11,656 nucleotides of DNA from Candidatus Nomurabacteria bacterium RIFCSPLOWO2_12_FULL_46_14 (lineage in GTDB: Bacteria > Patescibacteriota > Minisyncoccia > Phycocordibacterales > UBA9973). Positions 1-5,194 of the stretch are shown in pieces. A program made the translations under genes and the position numbers. The notes under the pieces were generated by a model, which was given only the letters and a program-made list of their open reading frames with translations, made no database searches and had not been told where the DNA came from. Position 1 is the first letter of the stretch, and each line of letters starts with the position of its first letter. Location of the stretch: assembly GCA_001786225.1 (NCBI GenBank), contig MFVV01000020.1:1-11656 (forward strand), read 5' to 3'.

Positions 1-306
1 CGGCACTCCGACAGGTTTTAGTGTTTCCGGAGGAGTTTCCTCCGTAGGAACTTCTTCTGGAGGTAAAGCCGGAGCCGTGGCTTGCTCTCCTAAAGAAATT
101 CTTCCATCTACCAGCCTTTCCGCCAGAGCACTTTCGTTAAGAGACAAATCCCCGAATTCAAATACTCTTTTTCCTCCTTCCTCGGTAATTTCTTTAATGA
201 TGTAAACTTTTCCAGTCTTTGTTATTTTTATTTTAGTCCCCACTGCTAAATTTACCAGAGCAGTGGCGACTTCGGTGTTTTCAGGCGGTTTATCTTTTGG
301 TTGCAT
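1..306 (-). CDS. Hypothetical protein, 3' end beyond window edge
   Basis: An open frame of 102 codons runs from an ATG at 306 to the window edge without a stop, so the C-terminus is missing. I do not recognise the family. The first ~75 residues look like a small soluble domain: residues 13-51 alternate hydrophobic and charged residues (ALVNLAVGTKIKITKTGKVY), suggesting beta strands. From about residue 76 the protein becomes a Pro/Glu/Thr-rich low-complexity linker (PALPPEEVPTEETPPET), which often joins a small domain to a further domain or membrane anchor; what follows cannot be seen. No signal peptide is visible at the N-terminus. A weak AGGG lies just upstream, and a good promoter is at 367-395. 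It is divergent from the LysM/M23 gene. That it is coding is fairly sure; its function is unknown. Confidence 0.7.
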   Translation of the reverse strand, partial: MQPKDKPPENTEVATALVNLAVGTKIKITKTGKVYIIKEITEEGGKRVFEFGDLSLNESALAERLVDGRISLGEQATAPALPPEEVPTEETPPETLKPVGVP

Positions 307-366
307 TGCCCTAATTAAACTATTCTTTAATCTATTAATCAATAGTTCCTAATCTCTTTTCTTTAT

Positions 367-395
367 ATTATACACTAAAAATTAATCAGAGTCAA
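367..395 (-). promoter_or_regulatory. Sigma70-type promoter for the minus-strand gene ending at 306
   Basis: On the minus strand, TTGACT (395-390) and a perfect TATAAT (372-367) are separated by exactly 17 nt. Transcription would start near 360, giving a leader of about 55 nt before the ATG at 306. Confidence 0.6.
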
Positions 396-421
396 ATTTT
401 TGTTTTCCACAGGAGAGCGGG

Positions 422-445
422 GAGGGGTTGACTTTGAGCCCCCTC
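422..445. repeat. G/C-rich hairpin
   Basis: GAGGGG (422-427) pairs with CCCCTC (440-445) around a 12-nt loop. It lies in the divergent gap between the first gene and the LysM/M23 gene. No T-run follows on either strand, so it is not a typical terminator. It may be a small dispersed palindrome. Confidence 0.35.
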
Positions 446-495
446 TGGGCTACCCTTTTAGTATCCCCGGACAGAAGCACGACAGACCCCGCCGA

Positions 496-723
496 ATGCC
501 GAAAAGACAGTAACCATCGCAAGACTTTTTTCCCCAACTAACATCGGGGACACAGCACAATATCTTTTGGTCGTCCTGTAATTTTAGCCTTATTTTTAGG
601 GCTATAAAAGGACTTGCGATACAAGTTAGGCATATAAAACCCCACCTAAAACCATCGGTTCGCATCTGTCTTTCCCTGCTTTTAGGGCTTCTTTTACATA
701 CTAGTCCCGCCCAGGCGGGATTT
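496..723 (+). other. In-frame N-terminal extension of the LysM/M23 gene with signal peptide, interrupted by TAA
   Basis: Reading upstream from the M23 gene in its own frame, the frame stays open to 514. The last ~25 codons (646-720) encode a typical signal peptide: a basic n-region (HLKPSVRIC), a hydrophobic core (LSLLLGLLLHTS) and a PAQA/GF cleavage site. This stretch contains no ATG, GTG or TTG before 724. The nearest in-frame ATG is at 496 (M-P-K-R-Q), followed at once by TAA at 511-513. A single change of that TAA (for example from CAA) would give one continuous frame from 496 to 1698. It could be a nonsense mutation, an assembly error, or initiation at a rare codon such as ATT 592 or ATA 604. 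The stretch also has RNA-fold potential: 516-530 pairs with 606-620 at 14 of 15 positions (one G-U), and 503-510 pairs with 666-673 (8 bp). Confidence 0.5.
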
Positions 724-725
724 TT
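705..725 (+). terminator. Intrinsic-terminator-like hairpin inside the signal-peptide coding region
   Basis: TCCCGC (705-710) and GCGGGA (715-720) form a perfect 6-bp stem with a CCAG tetraloop, followed by TTTTT (721-725). In sense with the M23 gene this has the form of a weak Rho-independent terminator. The same bases encode the end of the signal peptide (SPAQAGF), so it may be fortuitous or an attenuator. Confidence 0.4.
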
Positions 726-1698
726 GTCTTCTATGCTGGGGCAAGAAGCCTCTGCAGACATCCTCTCCAATATTTCAGTAGAAGAGACCGGCAACTCTCA
801 AACCATGGCTCTTTTGACGCCTAGTGGCGCTTCTACCCTTATTTTCCAAGATAAAAAAAGCAAAAAGGCGGATAAAATAGACGAAAACACGGAAGTAAGC
901 CTTTCTGGCAATGCCCTAGTGCCCACTGTCCGGGAGGTGGCTTCCGGCACTGGTGGCGGCGAGAGCGCCCCTTTTATCGACACCAGCATCTATGTGGTGC
1001 GGGAGGGCGACACCCTTTCCCAAATAGCCGAAATGTTTGATGTTTCCCAGAACACCATTCTCTGGGCCAATGATATGAGACGGGGCGATGCCATCAAAGA
1101 AGGCGATGTTCTCCTCATTCTGCCGGTGTCGGGCATAGAACACACGGTCAAAAAGGGCGAAACCCTGAAAGGCATTGCCGGCAAATACAAGGTGGAGGTG
1201 GAGGAGATACTTTTGTATAACAATCTAGCAGAAGGGGCTACTCTGGCTCTCGGCGACAACTTAATAATCCCCGGAGCGGAAATGTTTGATGAAACGCCCA
1301 AAAGCTCCGGCAAGAGCGCTCCCAAGTCCCAAACTAATTTGAAAAATATCAGTGGCTATTACATCAATCCTCTGCCGGTCGGCCGCAAGACCCGGGGCAT
1401 AACCAATTCTCATAAGGGTGTGGATATTGCCTCCCCTACTGGCACGCCCATCTACGCCGCCGCTCTCGGGCGGGTAAGCCTGGCGCGAACCGGCTACAAC
1501 GGCGGTTTCGGCACCATGGTGGTCATAGAGCACCCCAACGGCACGGAGACTCTCTACTCCCATATGTCGCGGTTGAATACCTTTACCGGGGCCCAAGTAG
1601 CCCAAGGGGAGGTTATAGGCTATGTGGGCTCTACCGGCCGCTCTACCGGCCCGCACCTCCACTTTGAGGTCCACGGCGCCAAGAATCCTTTGAATTAG
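724..1698 (+). CDS. LysM x2 / peptidase M23 cell-wall hydrolase
   Basis: Probable secreted peptidoglycan endopeptidase. Residue numbers are from TTG 724. After a low-complexity stretch come LysM 1 (about 90-134, YVVREGDTLSQIAEMF...) and LysM 2 (about 140-184, HTVKKGETLKGIAGKY...), which bind glycan. A C-terminal M23 (lysostaphin-type) domain spans about 212-324. It has the full zinc site, H230 and D234 of HKGVD and H313 of HLH, plus catalytic H280 (YSHMS) and H311, so it should be active. TTG 724 or ATG 733 are the only ordinary in-frame starts, but both fall at or after the predicted signal-peptide cleavage site. The true protein almost certainly begins upstream (see 496-723). The gene stands alone and converges with the ZIP gene. 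Function is well supported; the start is not. Confidence 0.88.
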   Translation: MSSMLGQEASADILSNISVEETGNSQTMALLTPSGASTLIFQDKKSKKADKIDENTEVSLSGNALVPTVREVASGTGGGESAPFIDTSIYVVREGDTLSQIAEMFDVSQNTILWANDMRRGDAIKEGDVLLILPVSGIEHTVKKGETLKGIAGKYKVEVEEILLYNNLAEGATLALGDNLIIPGAEMFDETPKSSGKSAPKSQTNLKNISGYYINPLPVGRKTRGITNSHKGVDIASPTGTPIYAAALGRVSLARTGYNGGFGTMVVIEHPNGTETLYSHMSRLNTFTGAQVAQGEVIGYVGSTGRSTGPHLHFEVHGAKNPLN

Positions 1699-1700
1699 CT

Positions 1701-1722
1701 AAATCAAAAACACCTTCTAAGG
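1701..1722. repeat. Single copy of the inverted-repeat arm found at 9075-9183
   Basis: This 22-nt stretch (AAATCAAAAACACCTTCTAA then GG) matches 9076-9099 apart from a one-base change in the A-run length and one extra T near the end. It also matches the reverse complement of 9160-9182. It sits right after the M23 stop, between two convergent genes. No second arm is present nearby. Confidence 0.5.
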
Positions 1723-1770
1723 GGAGAAAAAACCATGTCCGGCGGAGCAAGGTATGCCAAGAGAGAGTTT

Positions 1771-2514
1771 TTATTCTAGAAAGGTCAGGGCAATCATAGC
1801 CAAGACGCCCGCAATAACCGCCATTATCTGGAGCAAAGAATGCTCTATTTTTTTTGTTTTTTGCAGTTCCGGAATAAGGTCAGCCAAGGCCACATAGATA
1901 AACCCTCCCGCCGCCATGGGCAAAATCAAGCTTATAAAAGACCCTAACATTTCCCCAAAAATAAGGGCGATAATAGTGCCCAAAACGGCAGTCAGGGCAG
2001 AAAGAAAATTGAGCCACAAGGCGCGCCTGCGGCTGTAGCCCGAGTGCAAAAGCACCGCAAAGTCGCCTATCTCTTGGGGTATCTCGTGGAGGATTACGGC
2101 CAGAGTGGTGGCTATGCCCACCGGCGCGCTGACCAAGAAACTCACTCCGATAATTATGCCGTCAGTGAAGTTGTGCACGCCGTCGGAGAACAACACCAAC
2201 TTACCCACCGGCTGCAGGTGGGGCGTGTCCTCGTCTTCTCCATGGTGATGCCAATGCAGAAACTTTTCTATAATGAAAAATATAAAAATTCCCAAGATTA
2301 CCAGAGTGCTCGGCAATATGCCGGTAGATTCCTCCAGGGCTTCGGGAATTAGATGGATAAAAGCGTCGCCCAAAAGAGCGCCGATAGCCAAGCTGGTAAA
2401 AATAAAAATATATTTTCGCAAGACGGCTTCTCTCAAAGAAAGAAAAAAAGCTCCTACCAACGAAACCAAACTAACCGCGACGACGCTCATGAGCGCGTAA
2501 ATGTATGTAGCCAT
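1771..2514 (-). CDS. ZIP-family divalent metal transporter
   Basis: A 247-residue integral membrane protein that probably moves Zn2+ or another divalent metal into the cytoplasm. It has about eight hydrophobic segments. The two ZIP signature helices are present: HNFTDG (H114-G119, TM4) and HEIPQEIGDF (H143, E144, E148, TM5), which build the binuclear metal site. A His-rich cytoplasmic loop (HWHHHGEDEDTPH, 87-99) between TM3 and TM4 is typical. H54 in TM2 (DAFIHLIPE) is also conserved in the family. The length is normal for bacterial ZIPs. ATG 2514 is chosen because an extended -10 box ends 8 nt upstream, which implies a leaderless mRNA. The gene runs convergent to the M23 gene and downstream of tRNA-Gly(UCC), with its own promoter. 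Confidence 0.92.
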   Translation of the reverse strand: MATYIYALMSVVAVSLVSLVGAFFLSLREAVLRKYIFIFTSLAIGALLGDAFIHLIPEALEESTGILPSTLVILGIFIFFIIEKFLHWHHHGEDEDTPHLQPVGKLVLFSDGVHNFTDGIIIGVSFLVSAPVGIATTLAVILHEIPQEIGDFAVLLHSGYSRRRALWLNFLSALTAVLGTIIALIFGEMLGSFISLILPMAAGGFIYVALADLIPELQKTKKIEHSLLQIMAVIAGVLAMIALTFLE

Positions 2515-2522
2515 GCCGAATC

Positions 2523-2531
2523 ATTATAGCA
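2523..2531 (-). promoter_or_regulatory. Extended -10 promoter of the ZIP gene (leaderless)
   Basis: On the minus strand TGCTATAAT (2531-2523) is a perfect extended -10 element. It ends 8 nt before ATG 2514, so transcription would start at or within one or two bases of the start codon. No clear -35 is seen, as is usual with extended -10 promoters. Confidence 0.55.
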
Positions 2532-2542
2532 TAGGCATATTC

Positions 2543-2616
2543 TGGTGCGGGATAGGCGAATCGAACGCCTGACCACAGTTTGGAAAACTGTCGTTTTACC
2601 ACTAAACTAATCCCGC
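2543..2616 (-). tRNA. trnG: tRNA-Gly (anticodon UCC), CCA encoded
   Basis: The minus strand folds as a full cloverleaf: acceptor GCGGGAT/ATCCCGC (7 bp), D-arm with GG in the loop, anticodon stem ACAGT/ACTGT with loop TTTCCAA (anticodon TCC), T-arm AGGCG-TTCGATT-CGCCT, discriminator A and an encoded CCA. It is 74 nt long. A possible promoter (TTTGAA - 16 nt - TAGAAT, minus) is at 2654-2627. Confidence 0.95.
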
Positions 2617-2661
2617 CTACGCGAGAATTCTATCATAAAACTCTTTTTTTCAAAGCCATGC

Positions 2662-2690
2662 TTGAAATTACTTTTTTAAAAGACTATCAT
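2662..2690 (+). promoter_or_regulatory. Promoter of the sigma-4-like gene (leaderless)
   Basis: TTGAAA (2662-2667) and TATCAT (2685-2690) are 17 nt apart. The -10 box ends 7 nt before ATG 2698, so the transcript would begin at the start codon. There is no Shine-Dalgarno sequence. Confidence 0.55.
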
Positions 2691-2697
2691 TCCAGAT

Positions 2698-3075
2698 ATG
2701 AACTTAGAAGAACCAAAGGGCAAGAATCCGCCGGAAACTACAACCAGAACTTTGCCGACGGGATGGGCGAAAGTCATCAATGAAACTTTTCAGGTAGAAG
2801 AAGGCGGGAGGGAGGATTTGATTTTGGAGCGGGTTAATATAATGAAGGCGTTCGAAAAATTGCTCAAAGTTAATCCTTATTGGGTGGATATTTTGATACA
2901 TCGCTTAGAAGGCAGTTCTCACCAAAAAATTGCCGAGAGATTCAATCTTCCTAAGTATAAAATAAGAAATGATTTAGAGAGAGCCAGAAATCGGCTATTT
3001 GATTTTATGGGCGTAGAATTTGATTTCGAACGCCGTGATCCTTTTTATGCAATTTTGCGAGACAAACTGCTCTAG
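2698..3075 (+). CDS. Sigma-70 region 4-like helix-turn-helix protein
   Basis: A 125-residue protein. Residues ~52-101 resemble sigma-70 region 4: a helix (EKLLKVNPYWVDILIHRLEG) followed by a helix-turn-helix, SSHQKIAERFNLPKYKIRND with the recognition helix extending to LERARNRLFDFMG. In sigma factors this domain binds the -35 element. No region 2 is present, so this is not a complete sigma factor. It may be a small DNA-binding regulator, an anti-sigma-like or sigma-4-like helper. The N-terminus (1-45) is acidic, Pro/Thr-rich and probably disordered. The end (ERRDPFYAILRDKLL) is a short amphipathic tail. ATG 2698 fits a leaderless transcript from 2662-2690; an upstream ATG at 2580 lies inside the tRNA. 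The gene converges with the cupredoxin gene with a 14-nt gap. The HTH call is fairly sure; the role is open. Confidence 0.75.
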   Translation: MNLEEPKGKNPPETTTRTLPTGWAKVINETFQVEEGGREDLILERVNIMKAFEKLLKVNPYWVDILIHRLEGSSHQKIAERFNLPKYKIRNDLERARNRLFDFMGVEFDFERRDPFYAILRDKLL

Positions 3076-3089
3076 CTTTTTAAATTTTT

Positions 3090-3539
3090 CTATTCCTCTT
3101 CCACCACCACCGTGCCGAAGAAAGTCGGGCCTAGGTGATTGTGATATTTCCACTCCCCGGCGATATCAAACTTAAAGGACCAGGATTCGCCCGGCAGTAC
3201 TCCCCTACAGGCGTCAAAAGTACTACCCAGGCATCCTCCCGTCGTCGGATAAACCGCGTGGGTCGGGTGCATGGCCGAGGCCGGCCACATGGATTTATCG
3301 CTTTCATTCTTCCAAGTGACTGTATCCCCTACTTTTACCGTGAGGGTGCTAGGCGCGAAGCCGGTATCGCTGTAAGTTATTAAATTTTCATTTACCACTT
3401 CGGTATTTGTCGTTTCTTCTTGCGGCAGAGCGGCCGGCAGTTCTTCGTTAGGCGCCAGCACTTCTTCTTTTCTTAGCAACAAGAAAATTCCTAAAGCAAC
3501 CAAAACCAAAACAATAACCCAAATTAATTTTTTACTCAT
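3090..3539 (-). CDS. Membrane-anchored cupredoxin-like protein
   Basis: A 149-residue protein with a single N-terminal transmembrane anchor (residues ~5-22, LIWVIVLVLVALGIFLLL), an acidic/Pro-rich linker (25-50) and a plastocyanin-like beta-sandwich (~52-149) outside the membrane. Family marks are FAPSTLTVKVGDTVTWKN and the closing FGTVVV strand. The usual blue-copper set (Y-x-C-x-x-H-x-x-x-M) is not kept: the C-terminal loop reads YHNHLGPTF, with H133 and H135 and no Cys or Met. Other candidate ligands are H91 and H94 (HPTH) and C103 or C111, which may instead form a disulfide. ATG 3539 is preferred to an upstream in-frame TTG (3563) because the anchor then begins right after MSKK. It is the last gene of the VKOR-DoxX-cupredoxin unit, 28 nt after DoxX. 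It probably carries or buffers copper or electrons at the cell surface; the exact partner is unknown. Confidence 0.85.
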   Translation of the reverse strand: MSKKLIWVIVLVLVALGIFLLLRKEEVLAPNEELPAALPQEETTNTEVVNENLITYSDTGFAPSTLTVKVGDTVTWKNESDKSMWPASAMHPTHAVYPTTGGCLGSTFDACRGVLPGESWSFKFDIAGEWKYHNHLGPTFFGTVVVEEE

Positions 3540-3567
3540 TTTGTATTTCTTTAGCTTGGCCAATTAC

Positions 3568-3924
3568 TTAATAATTTTTTTTCGGCCAGGAATCGGCTAA
3601 AATGGCTATTGCTCCAGCCAGGAGGCCTATATCCCTCACGGTTATGTCGGTAATCCCGCTCACCGCCAGGACTATCAATATGTGGACTCCCGCCACGAGG
3701 GCGGCCAGCCATGTCAGCCAACCCACCAATAACATAACTCCGATGACAATGTCTAAGATTGCCGTCCCCAACATCGCCTGCTCGATGGGTACCGGCAGAA
3801 GCCCGGCGGCCCACGGTTGCAAGTATCCGCCCCAAGCCTCCGGCTGTTTCAGAATGAGAACGCCAATCCACAAAAAGGTTATGGCCAGGCCGACTCTTAA
3901 AATGTGGAAGGATGTTTTGCTCAT
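3568..3924 (-). CDS. DoxX-like membrane protein
   Basis: A 118-residue protein with four hydrophobic helices (about 9-26, 47-67, 69-88 and 96-110), matching the DoxX/DoxD-like family in size and topology. It opens with the family-like pattern RVGLAITFLWIGVLILKQPEAW. DoxX proteins are small membrane subunits linked to quinone and thiol redox chemistry; the precise reaction of this subgroup is not established. ATG 3924 has a good AGGA 8 nt upstream (the leader begins at the end of the hairpin element 3933-4014). The gene lies between VKOR and the cupredoxin on the same strand, which suggests a shared envelope redox job such as disulfide formation or copper handling. Family call is good, function is inferred. 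Confidence 0.8.
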   Translation of the reverse strand: MSKTSFHILRVGLAITFLWIGVLILKQPEAWGGYLQPWAAGLLPVPIEQAMLGTAILDIVIGVMLLVGWLTWLAALVAGVHILIVLAVSGITDITVRDIGLLAGAIAILADSWPKKNY

Positions 3925-3932
3925 AATTATCC

Positions 3933-4014
3933 TAAGCCGCCAGACTCAAGTTTTTTCTCTCTTCTCGCGCATTTACCGCCTTGTCGTTCGAAAAAACTTG
4001 AGTCTGGCGGCTTA
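3933..4014. repeat. Conserved-loop/variable-stem inverted repeat, copy 1
   Basis: A perfect 24-bp inverted repeat (3933-3956 with 3991-4014) encloses a 34-nt loop (3957-3990). The innermost 6 bp of the stem are T6/A6. The reverse complement of the loop begins CGAACGACAAGGCGGT and matches the loop at 9206-9239 in 30 of 34 positions with the same length, while the outer stem sequences of the two copies are unrelated. The right arm starts with the VKOR stop codon and the left arm ends at the DoxX ribosome-binding AGGA, so the element fills the VKOR-DoxX gap exactly. It could act as an RNA processing or stability hairpin, a terminator, or a small mobile element. Confidence 0.8.
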
Positions 4015-4422
4015 AATAGCGACACTAATTAAAATTATAATACCCTGGAGCCAGATTGTAAATGCGGACATCAGACACCAGAAACACCAGGCGCGGACAA
4101 CCCGCCATTGAAGGTAGGTAAAGAAGAGGGACGCCAGCGAAGCCAAAGCCACAAGTATTTTAAGCGCGAGGCTTAAAAAATTCTCCGCTCCTACCTCAAT
4201 TACCAACAGGGCGGAGATTACGGAGATGGCGATGTAGGCCAATAATCCCAAAATGTCATTGGGAACAAAGAAAATTTTACTATAGGCGCTCCCGAGGACA
4301 GCCTCACAGCCGCCGCCAATGGGGCAAACCGGCTCCTCGGCGGCCAGACGCATCTTAATAAGATAAACCGTTTCGCTTATGCCTATCGCCGAGAGTGTAA
4401 AAATTAACGCAAATGTTGTCAT
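4012..4422 (-). CDS. Vitamin K epoxide reductase (VKOR) homologue
   Basis: A 136-residue membrane thiol oxidoreductase. Bacterial VKORs reoxidise a DsbA-like partner and pass electrons to quinone, so this would support disulfide formation outside the membrane. Key residues are present: loop cysteines C33 and C39 (PVCPIGGGC), a Ser/Tyr segment with FVPN (GSAYSKIFFVPND), and the active CxxC at C113-C116 (AWCFWCL). Four or five hydrophobic helices fit the family. No fused thioredoxin domain is present and none is seen in this window. ATG 4422 is one base after the 3' end of tRNA-Pro; the next Met is at residue 24, after the first helix, so this start is needed. There is no Shine-Dalgarno, so it probably depends on tRNA-Pro transcription and processing. 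First gene of the VKOR-DoxX-cupredoxin unit. Confidence 0.92.
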   Translation of the reverse strand: MTTFALIFTLSAIGISETVYLIKMRLAAEEPVCPIGGGCEAVLGSAYSKIFFVPNDILGLLAYIAISVISALLVIEVGAENFLSLALKILVALASLASLFFTYLQWRVVRAWCFWCLMSAFTIWLQGIIILISVAI

Positions 4423-4423
4423 G

Positions 4424-4494
4424 TCGGGCCGCTGGGAATCGAACCCAGTCTAAACGCTCCCAAAGCGCTTGTACTACCGGTATACTACGGCCCG
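4424..4494 (-). tRNA. trnP: tRNA-Pro (anticodon UGG), no encoded CCA
   Basis: The cloverleaf on the minus strand is: acceptor CGGGCCG/CGGCCCG, short D-arm (GTAT-ACCGGTA-GTAC), anticodon stem AGCGC/GCGTT with loop TTTGGGA (anticodon TGG), variable TAGA, T-arm CTGGG-TTCGATT-CCCAG, and discriminator A at 4424. The next bases are CATG, so CCA must be added post-transcriptionally, and the VKOR start codon follows after one base. I see no promoter of its own in 4495-4568, so it may be read from yraN. Confidence 0.95.
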
Positions 4495-4499
4495 CTTCC

Positions 4500-4515
4500 G
4501 CTCGCCGGAGCGAGC
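4500..4515. repeat. GC-rich hairpin 5' of tRNA-Pro
   Basis: GCTCGC (4500-4505) and GCGAGC (4510-4515) form a 6-bp stem with a CGGA loop, inside a GC-rich stretch (4495-4558) between the yraN stop and the tRNA. No T-run follows. It may be an RNA processing structure or a dispersed palindrome. Confidence 0.35.
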
Positions 4516-4568
4516 TTCGGCAGGCAAGCCCGCTTCAGGAGTTCGCGCAGGAGAGTGTTATTACTCTA

Positions 4569-4976
4569 TCACAAAACTATGTCCTTGACGACTTTTATTC
4601 GGGCACGCTTGTTCTGTAAGTCTAAAAATACTACCAGCAAATCTACCTGCCATTCCATATCATCATATTTGTCTTTAGACAAAAGATAAGTTTGAATCGC
4701 CCGGGACATCCTTTTGAGTTTCCAGGGATGCATATTGTCTTCCGGGTTATATTCGTCTGTTTCGCGTGAAACCCTGTCCAAATTATTTCTAGTGACTGAT
4801 TTAACCTCTATGAAGTATATTTTTCCATCTTTTTGGGCGACTATATCTAGTTCGCCCCATTTCTTTGTGTAATTTCGGTCTAAAATAGAAAAGTTATGTT
4901 TCATAAGAAACTTTACGGCCACATTTTCACCAATTTCACCTATTTTTTGTTTTTCAGAAGTAAAAACTTTTGGCAT
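4569..4976 (-). CDS. yraN: YraN / UPF0102 family endonuclease-like protein
   Basis: A 135-residue soluble protein of the YraN (UPF0102) family, with a PD-(D/E)xK nuclease-like core. The signature is seen in order: GEIGENVAVKFL (13-24, with E17), ILDRNY (31-36), GELDIVA (41-47, with E42 and D44), FIEVKS (55-60, E57 and K59), then a helix carrying WKLKRMSRAIQTYL (85-98) and WQVDLLVV (109-116). The acidic and lysine residues expected of a metal-dependent nuclease are kept. The cellular role of the family is not settled. The segment 69-84 (VSRETDEYNPEDNMHP) is encoded in part by a parS-like palindrome (4759-4772). The stop is TGA followed directly by an in-frame TAG. Start ATG 4976 has no Shine-Dalgarno; two palindromes lie just upstream. 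Confidence 0.9.
   Translation of the reverse strand: MPKVFTSEKQKIGEIGENVAVKFLMKHNFSILDRNYTKKWGELDIVAQKDGKIYFIEVKSVTRNNLDRVSRETDEYNPEDNMHPWKLKRMSRAIQTYLLSKDKYDDMEWQVDLLVVFLDLQNKRARIKVVKDIVL
4759..4772. promoter_or_regulatory. parS-like site within yraN
   Basis: The plus strand reads GTTTCGCGTGAAAC, one base off the parS core palindrome GTTTCACGTGAAAC bound by ParB. On the coding strand it reads GTTTCACGCGAAAC, identical to the site at 5737-5750, and it encodes VSRET. ParB binding is inferred, not shown. Confidence 0.45.
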
Positions 4977-4983
4977 TTATGGA

Positions 4984-4997
4984 GTTTCATATAAAAC
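4984..4997. promoter_or_regulatory. Palindrome-like operator half of a tandem pair upstream of yraN
   Basis: GTTTCATATAAAAC differs from the perfect palindrome at 5000-5013 by one base. It lies 7 nt upstream of the yraN start (ATG 4976), on the same DNA face series as its neighbour (16 bp centre to centre). Confidence 0.4.
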
Positions 4998-4999
4998 AA

Positions 5000-5013
5000 G
5001 TTTCATATGAAAC
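5000..5013. promoter_or_regulatory. Perfect palindrome, operator or parS-like
   Basis: GTTTCATATGAAAC is a perfect 14-bp palindrome that shares GTTTCA....TGAAAC with the parS core but has CATATG in place of CACGTG (two changes). With 4984-4997 it forms a tandem pair in front of yraN. Confidence 0.45.
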
Positions 5014-5194
5014 ATAAGTGATATTTTTAATGTCTTTTATTAAAATACTCTTATTTTACAAGCTATTTTAGATAAAACCCTCTTCTAAGAGACATAATTC
5101 CCAGTGTCTTTTATAAACATTACTAACATAGTTATCCCCACTTTTTGCAAAAACCTTGTATTTTAAGAATTTACTAAAGGACATTAAAAACTTG
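5014..5194. other. AT-rich spacer with long-range inverted repeat
   Basis: No gene is seen here. TTTTTAATGTCTTTTA (5024-5039) pairs with TAAAGGACATTAAAAA (5175-5190) at 15 of 16 positions, and a related AGTGTCTTTTATA lies at 5103-5115. TTATCCCCA at 5132-5140 is one base off the DnaA box TTATCCACA. The stretch would be transcribed as a trailer if the tRNA-Gly(GCC) transcript reads through to yraN. Confidence 0.4.

Noticed and set aside
468..495. ACGACAGACCCCGCC resembles the 3' end of RNase P RNA (ACGACAGAACCCGGC).
   Set aside because: The other conserved RNase P blocks are absent upstream, where a protein gene lies on the opposite strand.
428..541. A frame opening with TTG 428 behind GGAGGGG that could join the M23 frame by a -1 shift at T6 (526-531).
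   Set aside because: The peptide resembles nothing known, the start lies in a hairpin, and the in-frame ATG 496 with a single TAA is a simpler explanation.
450..794. Minus-strand open frame of 114 codons.
   Set aside because: It is antisense to the signal peptide and LysM/M23 N-terminus, has low-complexity Cys/Ser composition and no recognisable start context.
2580..2783. Plus-strand open frame of 67 codons.
   Set aside because: It begins inside the antisense of tRNA-Gly and runs into the sigma-4-like gene in another frame.
3540..3563. TTG 3563 as start of the cupredoxin.
   Set aside because: ATG 3539 gives a compact MSKK-plus-anchor N-terminus and is the more usual codon.
4569..4571. Possible recoding of TGA (as Gly in some CPR lineages), since TGA is used as a stop only once here.
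   Set aside because: No internal TGA occurs in the called genes, and the one terminal TGA is backed by an in-frame TAG, so nothing supports recoding.
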